From contig JADJWL010000028.1 in assembly GCA_016716385.1 (NCBI GenBank), positions 1-11,017 on the forward strand: DNA of 11,017 nucleotides, given 5' to 3'. The DNA is from Bryobacterales bacterium. Lineage in GTDB: Bacteria > Acidobacteriota > Terriglobia > Bryobacterales > Bryobacteraceae. How positions within the stretch are numbered: the stretch's first letter is position 1; each line of letters begins with the position of its first letter. Under the pieces are notes generated by a model. That model searched no databases. It was not told where the DNA came from and was given only the letters and a program-made list of their open reading frames with translations. Positions 5,246 to 11,017 of the stretch are shown one piece after another. Both the position numbers and the translations under genes were made by a program.

Positions 5246-8032
5246 GTGACGCCGTTCAGCCCCGCAGTTCAAGACCCTCCCGGCACGGGCGGAATCCGGC
5301 CGACCGGGGGCCTATTGGGGCGCCGGCGGCGGCAAATCGACATGCTGAGCGGCAATCTGAACTTCACCTTGCCGATCGTGGCGCAGGCGCGGGGAGGGTG
5401 GTCGAAGACCTTCGCGCTGTCCTACAACTCCCAGGTGTGGCGGAAGGACAGCGGGGGCACCTGGCTGATGGGCGCGGATGTGGGCTACGGGTTCGGCTGG
5501 CGGCTGATGGCGGGCGCGATCACGCCATACTATTCGAACGCGTGGACGCTCTCGAAGTACGTCTATACGGACGCCACCGGGGCCGAGTACGATCTCGACG
5601 ACCAGTTCCAGACGGGGTTCTGGCGATCGCGGCAATCGGACTACGTGGTGTATGAGCCGTCCACCCGGAAGCTCTACTTCCGCGACGGATCGTTTTTTGT
5701 CATGGGATCCCTTGCGGCATCCACCGAACCGGACGCCGGCACACGGTATCCGACGCTGATCCAGGATACGAACGGGAACCAGATCCGGGTGCGTTATCAT
5801 CCCGGTAAGTGGGTGGCGCTGGAGAACACCTCGGCGCGCATCAAGGAGATCGAAGACGTGCGGGCGCAACAGGGATTCGGGGGCGTGTGGCGCAGCTACA
5901 CGTTCACCTACAACGCAGATCCGACGCCGCACCTGACCCAGATCCAGTCCACGATATCGAGCGGGGAGAACTATACATTCGCGTACTCGGGGGGCCAAAC
6001 CCTTCAGTCACCGTTCTCGCCGCCGGACCCCTATGGAACGACGACGCTGCTGAACTCGGTGACGAGCCAGACGGGGCTCGCGCACGCGTTCCTCTATACG
6101 GCGGCGACGGGCGAGCTGACGCGGGTGACGCTGCCGTTCGGGGGGCAGTTGCGGTGGGACTACCGGTCGTTCACCTTCGGCGGGAACCGTACCATTCGCG
6201 AAGTGCAGACGCGCTATTTGCGGCCGTCGGCCGGGGCGAGCGAACTGACGTATCCGTTCGTCCGTTCGGATGGCGACGACGCCGTCGCCCAGTCGCGCAC
6301 CTGGACCGTGATCGACGATCCGTCCGGGCCGCAAGCGGTGTGGTACTTCCACACGACGCTCGACTGGCGCCGGGGACTGCTGTCGCTGAGCGAGAAGCGG
6401 CCGGCCGGGTGGGCGCCGGGTCTGCAATTCCTCTCGTACGGGTGGACGCAGAACAGCCACCAGAACCCGTACATCTCCAGCCTCGTGACGACGCTGCATC
6501 CGGGCACGCCGCAGCAGAAGCAGTCCAAGATCGAACAGGACGAGGACGGGCACGGCAACGTGACGCTGACCAAGGTGTACGACTGGGGCAACCTTTCGAC
6601 GCCGATGCGCACCTACTACTACGAGTACATCTACGACACGAACTACACGTGGCGGCAGATCCGCAACCGGCTGACGAGGGCGGGCGTCTACAATGGCGCG
6701 CAGAACATCGTGCTGGTGGAGAACTTCTACGATTGCTATCTCGGCGTCTCCTGCGGCGGCGGGGACCTGCTCAAGCACGTGAGCGGCCTGCGGCAGCACG
6801 ATACGCAGCGGTTCGGCACGGGGTTCATCTACCGGGGCAACGTGACCAAGACGGTGACGCCGGGACGCACGGTGTACACGGGCTACGACATCGGCGGGAA
6901 CGCGATCCGGCGCTGGGACGGCCTCGGCCACGAGGTGACCGCGACCACCGAAGCCTACACGAATCATTCCGTGCCCTCTCGGCTGACGGCGAACGGCGCG
7001 TACGAGGACACGGTGGGCTACACGTCGTGGCTGGCGTTCGCCTCGCACCAGACGCCGAACCTGGCGACGCGGCAGATGAGCTACGATTTCTTCGGGCGTC
7101 CCGCGACCGCCACCGGCTACGACGGCGCCACCACCACGTTCAGCTACACCACCTCGCCGCCCACGCAGACCGCGACCCTCGCCGGGCGCTGGACCAAGAC
7201 CACGCTCGACGGGCTCGGGCGCACGGTCAAGGTCGAACGCGGCGACGGCGGCGGGACGAAGTCGATTGTCGATACCGAGTATGCGGCCTGCGCGTGCTCG
7301 CCGGTGGGCAAGGTGAAGCGGGTGTCGCAGCCCTATGCGCCGGGCGGGCCGGTCTATTGGACCACCTATACGTACGATGCCCTCGGGCGCACGATGTCGG
7401 TGGCGCTGCCGGGCGGCGACGGCACCACGACCATGAGCTACGTCGGCAACGAGACCACCGCGACCGATCCGGCGGGCAAGTGGAAACGGCAGGTGACCGA
7501 CGCGGCCGGCAACCTGGTGAAGGTCGTGGAGCCGAACCCGGCGGGCGGCGCGAACGTCGAGACGAACTACTCCTACGACGTGCTGGACAGGTTAACGCAG
7601 GTGTCGATGCCGCGGTCCGGAGTGACACAGGTGCGGACGTTCAGCTTCAACAGCACGACGCAGCGGCTGCAGTCGGTGGCCAACCCGGAGAGCGGGACGA
7701 CGAGCTACACGTACAACACCGACGGGACCGTGGCGTCGAAGACGGACGCCAAGGGGCAGCAGGTGCAGTACAGCTACGACGGCCACCAGAGGCTGGTGCA
7801 GGTGCGGCGGTACGCGGGCGGGTCCGAGCGGCTGTGCGAGCGGGTGGACTTCTCCTACGACACCAATCCGTACGACGGCGGGCATACGGCGCATGGCTGG
7901 GGCCGGCGGACAGCCGCCAAGTGGGGCGGCGCGGGTTGCGTGGGCGGGATCACTTGGTATGAGATGTATTCGTACACGCAGTCCGGGCGCATGACCAAGC
8001 GCCGGCTGCGGCTGGGCTTTCGCCTGGCGTGA
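5246..8032 (+). CDS. RHS/YD-repeat protein, central core (928-codon open frame)
   Basis: This is the main open frame and the best-supported coding region. It opens with the usual entry region of RHS proteins (MLSGNLNFTLPIVAQARGGW, TFALSYNSQVW) and runs through many YD repeats: YDIGGNAIRRWDGLGHEV (residue about 547), YDFFGRPATATGYDGATTTF (613), TLDGLGRTVKVERGDGGG, YDALGRTMSVALPGGDGTTT (710), YDVLDRLTQVSM (777), YNTDGTVASKTDAKGQQVQY and YDGHQRLVQVRRY (about 823-850). RHS repeats build a hollow beta-cocoon that encloses a C-terminal toxin. The ORF start GTG at 5246 is only the first available start after the frame break; the natural start is most likely 4340. The ORF stops at an in-frame TGA (8030-8032), after which the same frame continues as SRDLDTTASYDTQGRL, so the stop looks like a nonsense change, probably from TGG. 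No other interruption occurs in 2.8 kb. Confidence 0.92.
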   Translation: MTPFSPAVQDPPGTGGIRPTGGLLGRRRRQIDMLSGNLNFTLPIVAQARGGWSKTFALSYNSQVWRKDSGGTWLMGADVGYGFGWRLMAGAITPYYSNAWTLSKYVYTDATGAEYDLDDQFQTGFWRSRQSDYVVYEPSTRKLYFRDGSFFVMGSLAASTEPDAGTRYPTLIQDTNGNQIRVRYHPGKWVALENTSARIKEIEDVRAQQGFGGVWRSYTFTYNADPTPHLTQIQSTISSGENYTFAYSGGQTLQSPFSPPDPYGTTTLLNSVTSQTGLAHAFLYTAATGELTRVTLPFGGQLRWDYRSFTFGGNRTIREVQTRYLRPSAGASELTYPFVRSDGDDAVAQSRTWTVIDDPSGPQAVWYFHTTLDWRRGLLSLSEKRPAGWAPGLQFLSYGWTQNSHQNPYISSLVTTLHPGTPQQKQSKIEQDEDGHGNVTLTKVYDWGNLSTPMRTYYYEYIYDTNYTWRQIRNRLTRAGVYNGAQNIVLVENFYDCYLGVSCGGGDLLKHVSGLRQHDTQRFGTGFIYRGNVTKTVTPGRTVYTGYDIGGNAIRRWDGLGHEVTATTEAYTNHSVPSRLTANGAYEDTVGYTSWLAFASHQTPNLATRQMSYDFFGRPATATGYDGATTTFSYTTSPPTQTATLAGRWTKTTLDGLGRTVKVERGDGGGTKSIVDTEYAACACSPVGKVKRVSQPYAPGGPVYWTTYTYDALGRTMSVALPGGDGTTTMSYVGNETTATDPAGKWKRQVTDAAGNLVKVVEPNPAGGANVETNYSYDVLDRLTQVSMPRSGVTQVRTFSFNSTTQRLQSVANPESGTTSYTYNTDGTVASKTDAKGQQVQYSYDGHQRLVQVRRYAGGSERLCERVDFSYDTNPYDGGHTAHGWGRRTAAKWGGAGCVGGITWYEMYSYTQSGRMTKRRLRLGFRLA
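6836..7364 (+). repeat. Segment of the RHS core duplicated at 10481-11017
   Basis: This stretch aligns with 10481-11017, closely from 6857 on. In 6891-7364 I count about 20 substitutions, of which only two alter an amino acid (V to M and T to I), plus a local 3-base net insertion in the other copy that turns ASHQTP into ALAPETP. The alignment is cut by the window edge. Confidence 0.9.
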
Positions 8033-8741
8033 TCGCGCGACCTCGACACCACCGCCAGCTACGACACGCAGGGCAGACTCACGACAGCGGCCTACCCGCT
8101 CACCGGCGAGCAACACACCTACGAGTTCGACACGATGGGGCGTCCGCAGAAGCTGCGGGACCAGTCGTGGACGTATCTCGTGTGGGACACGGCGTACGGC
8201 GCGGCCGACCAGATGCTGACGCTCGCCACGCCGCAGTGGACGGAAACGCGGCAGTACAACGCGCGTTTGCAGTTGACGCGCATCCAGCAGGGGTCGGGGT
8301 TTCACCTGGAGTACCGGTATGCGGCGTCGGGCAACAACGGGCGGGTGACGCAGCAGAAGGACTGGGTGTCGGGCGAGGAGATCAACTACTCGTATGACGT
8401 CTGGAACAGGCTGTCGGCGGCGCAGACGACGGGTCCGGAGTGGGGGCAGGCGTTCACGTTTGACGGCTTCGGGAACCGGCTGTCGCAGACGGTGACGAAG
8501 GGGTCGGCGCCGCAGCAGTTTCCTCAGCTACAACGGGCTGACGAACCGGATTTCGGACTGGCAGTACACCTACGACGCCAACGGGAACCTGACGGCGATG
8601 CCTTCGATGTGGGGCATGACGTATGACGTCGAGAACCGGTTGACGGCGGCCAACGGGGAGGAGTACGGCTACGCGCCGGATAGCCGGCGGGTCTACAAGA
8701 AGCAGACCGACAGGACCGAGTGGGTGTACTTTGCGGCGTGA
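8033..8741 (+). pseudogene. RHS protein, continuation of the core after the in-frame stop
   Basis: This is the same frame as 5246-8032, directly after the TGA: SRDLDTTASYDTQGRLTTAA, EQHTYEFDTMGRPQKLRDQS, DWVSGEEINYSYDVWNRLSA and FTFDGFGNRLSQTVTKG. At about 8517-8521 the frame shifts by one extra T in a TTT run; the next frame reads FLSYNGLTNRISDWQYTYDA, NGNLTAMPSMWGMTYDVENR, LTAANGEEYGYAPDSRRVYK and KQTDRTEWVYF, then a stop at 8739-8741. These are standard RHS repeats of the region before the conserved core end. Within the broken gene an internal ATG (8135) could start a short product, but it has no ribosome binding site that I can see and is best read as part of the long protein. Confidence 0.85.
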
Positions 8742-9346
8742 CGGGGCAGCGGTTGGGGACTTACCGCTTGAACCGGACGCCGCCGACGGCTGGAGGCGGT
8801 CCAGCAGGGCGGTATTTCGCGGGGCGGCGGCTGAAGCAGGAGAACCGGATCGGGTCGGTGAACGGGAAGTATTGGCCGTACGGGGAGCGGTACGGAGGCG
8901 GCCCGTGGAACGACGAAGCGTTCGCGACGTACTACCGGGACAGCGGCACGGGGCTGGATTACGCGGACCAGCGGTATTACGGCAGCACGATGGGGCGGTT
9001 TCTGACGGCGGATCCGTACCACGGCTTCGGAGGACCAGCCGACCCGCAGTCATGGAATCGCTACTCGTATGTGAGGAACGATCCGATCAATCGCATCGAT
9101 CCGGATGGTCTGCAGGATGTCGTCGCAGATGTCGGAACGATACTTCGGATCACGGTGACCGGTCAATCTTGCCCTCCTGGCATGCGGATGGATGCAGGCG
9201 GGTCATGCAGAGACGAGAACCTTTTGGCGGATGCCTGGGGTGACTTGCTACGGATAATGGGCAGAGGTGGCCCTGATCCATTTCGGCTTGAACTGATGCC
9301 CGACGGAGCTTTCTCTATCCCTATGCACATTCCGGCAACAACCTGA
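8720..9346 (+). CDS. RHS protein, conserved core end and variable C-terminal tip
   Basis: After a one-base loss near 8733 (TGGGTGTACTTTGCGGC, where WVYFYGVTG is expected), the frame reads GVTGQRLGTYRLN and RLKQENRIGSVNGKYWPYGE. It then reaches the hallmark RHS core end, YRDSGTGLDYADQRYYGS, TMGRFLTADPY and NRYSYVRNDPINRIDPDGLQ. In RHS proteins the sequence after this motif is the variable toxin tip. Here the tip begins DVVADVGTILRITVTGQSCP, PGMRMDAGGSC, then DLLRIMGRGGPDPFRLELMP and ends IPMHIPATT at TGA 9344-9346. That tip matches no toxin family I know. A one-base shift at its end leads straight into an M23 peptidase domain, so the stop at 9346 is probably not the natural end. There is no separate gene start here; 8720 is only where the frame opens. 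Confidence 0.85.
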   Translation: MGVLCGVTGQRLGTYRLNRTPPTAGGGPAGRYFAGRRLKQENRIGSVNGKYWPYGERYGGGPWNDEAFATYYRDSGTGLDYADQRYYGSTMGRFLTADPYHGFGGPADPQSWNRYSYVRNDPINRIDPDGLQDVVADVGTILRITVTGQSCPPGMRMDAGGSCRDENLLADAWGDLLRIMGRGGPDPFRLELMPDGAFSIPMHIPATT

Positions 9347-9347
9347 G

Positions 9348-9810
9348 GCATCATCCGGTCAATCGGCCCGATTCGCCCAGGAGCCACGAGGCCACCTGGC
9401 CATCTTCGGCCCGGGTCAGGGGACGAGGTCCTTCGGAGACATCCAGAACTGGCGGCGCCTGCATCAGGGCCTTGACATCGCCGGTGTCCCAGGGGAGCAG
9501 GTCGCAGGGTACTCATGGCGCCAGGACGGTAATCCGTGCGGGAGCTCGTAGCCAGTCGTAACTGGTGATTGATATCGGTACGGACTCCTGGATCGGACGC
9601 CCATCTTTATCTAAGATGAAGAACACGGGTCCGAATCGGGTTCACAAGCAGATGGTGGACTTGGTACGCTTGGGCAAACTGGGAACGCGGCTGGTCAACC
9701 CTCAAGTGAGGCGCACCTGCACTTTGAGGTGCGCTATCAAGGTGCGCCGGTCAGCCCTGCGGTGTTCCTGAACACACCATGTCCGTGGTGGACGCCATCA
9801 GGATGGATAA
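9348..9810 (+). pseudogene. M23 (LytM) zinc metallopeptidase domain, likely RHS tip, frameshifted
   Basis: The frame starting at 9348 reads FAQEPRGHLAIFGPGQG and SFGDIQNWRRLHQGLDIAGV, then PGEQVAGYS. HQGLD (9462-9476) is the HxxxD zinc-binding motif of M23 peptidases. Later fragments are VIDIGTDSW (9562 on), AHL and SKMKNTGPNRV (around 9599), and TLGQTGNAAGQPSSEAHLHF, EVRYQGAPVSPAVFLN (about 9666-9773), holding the closing HLH motif (9714-9722). All four expected ligand and catalytic motifs are present in the right order and spacing over about 115 residues, but at least four indels separate them. M23 enzymes cut the peptide cross-links of peptidoglycan. There is no start codon or ribosome binding site between 9346 and 9348, so it most likely belongs to the same polypeptide as the RHS tip. 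A separate degenerate gene is the alternative. The end near 9808-9810 (TAA) is a guess. Confidence 0.7.
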
Positions 9811-10380
9811 CGGTGGTTGTCCACCTTGGTTTTATCCTCGGTGGCGCTCGCCCAACAAGGTGGGATGCAAGCCGTTCAGCAGCTCGGATGGCCAAGCGTA
9901 TCGGGGTGTTGTGGTTGGGGAAGCCATCGGAAGATGTCATCAGACACCTGGGCCAGCAGAGCCGAACCGGATTCCTACGTCCTCAAGCGAGAGAGCGGTG
10001 TACTGCGCGCATCCGCCGACGAGACATATCGGTTGGGACGACTGGAAGACCAGGACTGTACGTGAGATTAATGCTTTCCGCATTGCGAATCTCGATCTCA
10101 AAGGCGATCGTCACTTCTACGGTGACGGAGTTTCTGGGCCAATATTTTCGCCGGTGCCTTGACATCGGAGGCGAAGTCCGCTCTTCGAATCGCCGAATGG
10201 CAGTTGTCCTCGAGTACCGCGAACGGGAATCTTTCTTTTTATCGAGGAACCGCGTTCGAAGTCCGAGATGCCACAGAACCACCTGGGGGCAGTTCGTCAC
10301 AATGGGACTCCGCCAACTGCCTCGGTATTCCGATGTCCGGTACTGAGTGCGTCGTCAGCCGGCCGCACACAAACCATTAA
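9803..10380 (+). pseudogene. Candidate secreted protein downstream of the RHS/M23 region, frameshifted
   Basis: The ATG at 9803 (ATGGATAAC) read with one extra A gives MDKRWLSTLVLSSVALAQQG, a compact Sec signal peptide; without it the same frame opens only at TTG 9817. The mature part can be followed as GMQAVQQLGWPS, EPDSYVLKRESGVLRASADE, TYRLGRLEDQD, then after a shift near 10060 as INAFRIANLDLKGDRHFYGD, GVSGPIFSPVP, and back in the first frame (10156-10380) as SEAKSALRIAEWQLSSSTAN, GNLSFYRGTAFEVRDATEPP and a TAA at 10378-10380. Total about 190 residues; I recognise no family. The start may overlap a TAA that would end the M23 gene, which suggests coupling. By position and export signal it could be a periplasmic immunity or inhibitor protein for the M23 tip, but nothing in the sequence proves that. 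Confidence 0.4.
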
Positions 10381-10455
10381 GTCGCCCGAGTGAACTGCGA
10401 TCGAAGGCCCGCCAGGGACACGCCGCAGTCGCCGATATGCCGTTCAAGTGGCCGC

Positions 10456-10481
10456 CGAAGCGGCGTCGCGAAGCGGCGTCA
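10456..10481. repeat. Two tandem 13-base units beside the second RHS copy
   Basis: CGAAGCGGCGTCG is followed directly by CGAAGCGGCGTCA. The pair lies at the left border of detectable RHS homology. It may be chance in GC-rich DNA or a small slippage duplication at the junction. Confidence 0.4.
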
Positions 10482-11017
10482 GGCACGTGATCCAAGACCT
10501 GGTCCACGCCGGGACCGCACGGTGTACCGGAATGACGACATCGGCGGGAACGCGATCCGGCGCTGGGACGGGCTGGGCCACGAGGTGACCGCGACGACCG
10601 AGGCGTATACGAACCACTCGATGCCCTCGCGGCTGACGGCGAACGGGGCGTACGAGGACACGGTGGGCTACACGTCGTGGCTGGCGTTCGCCCTCGCACC
10701 AGAGACGCCGAACCTGGCGACGCGGCAGATGAGCTACGATTTCTTCGGGCGTCCCGCCACCGCCACCGGCTACGACGGCGCCACCACCACGTTCAGCTAC
10801 ACCATCTCGCCGCCCACGCAGACCGCGACGCTGGCCGGGCGCTGGACCAAGACCACGCTCGACGGGCTCGGACGCACGGTCAAGGTCGAACGCGGCGACG
10901 GCGGCGGGACGAAGTCGATTGTCGATACCGAGTACGCGGCGTGCGCGTGCTCGCCAGTGGGCAAGGTGAAGCGGGTGTCGCAGCCCTATGCGCCGGGCGG
11001 GCCGGTCTATTGGACCA
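10481..11017 (+). pseudogene. Second RHS copy, 5'-truncated and running off the right edge
   Basis: Detectable homology to the RHS core begins at about 10481 (matching 6836) with several indels in the first 70 bases, then continues cleanly. In frame it reads DIGGNAIRRWDGLGHEVTAT, YTNHSMPSRLTANGAYEDTV, GYTSWLAF, YDFFGRPATATGYDGATTTF and TLDGLGRTVKVERGDGGG, up to GGPVYWT at the window end. No start codon, ribosome binding site or signal peptide precedes it, and it lacks the N-terminal 840 residues of the upstream RHS. It could be an orphan RHS segment carrying another tip beyond the edge, or the 3' part of a second gene truncated by rearrangement. The frame stays open to the edge, and changes against the first copy are almost all synonymous, so the sequence was under protein-level constraint until recently. 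Confidence 0.85.

Noticed and set aside
6008..7048. 346-codon minus-strand open frame, and other minus-strand frames over 5300-9050
   Set aside because: They are antisense to continuous RHS repeats, are composed mainly of R, P, V and A, and have no ribosome binding site or motif.
5809..7962. 717-codon plus-strand open frame inside the RHS core
   Set aside because: It is the +1 shadow of the RHS frame; its composition is R/A/D-rich with low complexity, it has no motif, and the YD-repeat frame explains the same DNA.
8030..8032. TGA read as tryptophan or recoded
   Set aside because: Other genes in the window use TGA as the natural stop at expected ends (for example 497, 1533, 4330), and no recoding signal is visible; a nonsense change or base error is simpler.
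1..11017. tRNA, rRNA, CRISPR array, complete insertion sequence or replication origin
   Set aside because: I looked on both strands and saw no cloverleaf-like T-loop context, no regularly spaced repeats, no transposase motif with terminal repeats, and no iteron cluster.

Overview
The window is GC-rich and dominated by one very large RHS/YD-repeat gene on the + strand. Several small accessory genes surround it, and nearly all of them are broken by apparent single-base indels. The two-copy gene family at 497-2012 (start MATE-x-QIAAN, NAQHSTGP, a tail rich in NEPIS-like repeats), the secreted RHS protein with an N-terminal beta-sandwich, and the types of toxin-antitoxin modules all remind me of Acidobacteriota (Bryobacterales/Solibacter-like). 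This is family recognition by memory, not a database result.

Layout. Positions 1-451 (-): a type II toxin-antitoxin pair, an AbrB/SpoVT-type antitoxin followed by a PIN-domain (VapC-like) toxin that runs off the left edge. A small palindrome sits just upstream of the antitoxin start. Positions 497-2121 (-): two tandem paralogous copies of a family of unknown function, each with a conserved 5' leader and ribosome binding site; the second copy lacks an internal segment. Positions 2378-2781 (+): a HicB-HicA toxin-antitoxin pair. Positions 3042-3121: an 80-bp relic of RHS sequence. Positions 3126-3886: mostly non-coding, holding a candidate promoter and a perfect hairpin. Positions 3887-4332 (+): a small secreted protein of unknown function. 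Positions 4340-9346 (+): the RHS protein, with signal peptide, concanavalin/LamG-like sandwich, fibronectin type III-like module, long YD-repeat core, conserved RHS core end and a variable tip. Positions 9348-about 9810: an M23 (LytM) metallopeptidase domain with HxGxD, AHL and HLHFE motifs, probably the continuation of the RHS tip. Positions 9803-10380: a candidate secreted protein. Positions 10481-11017: the start of a second RHS copy about 96% identical to 6836-7364, running off the right edge.

How the parts may work together (inference): the locus looks like a secreted polymorphic-toxin locus in which an RHS shell carries a peptidoglycan-hydrolase tip. A small exported protein follows it, placed where an immunity protein would be expected, and a second RHS segment lies further on, as in loci that exchange tips by recombination. 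Toxin-antitoxin modules and duplicated genes on the left fit a plastic accessory island.

Caution: almost every recognisable gene here needs at least one base inserted or removed to read through, whereas 2.8 kb of the RHS core reads with no interruption. I cannot tell from sequence alone whether this is real decay or homopolymer error in the assembly. Reconstructed frames below are stated as such.
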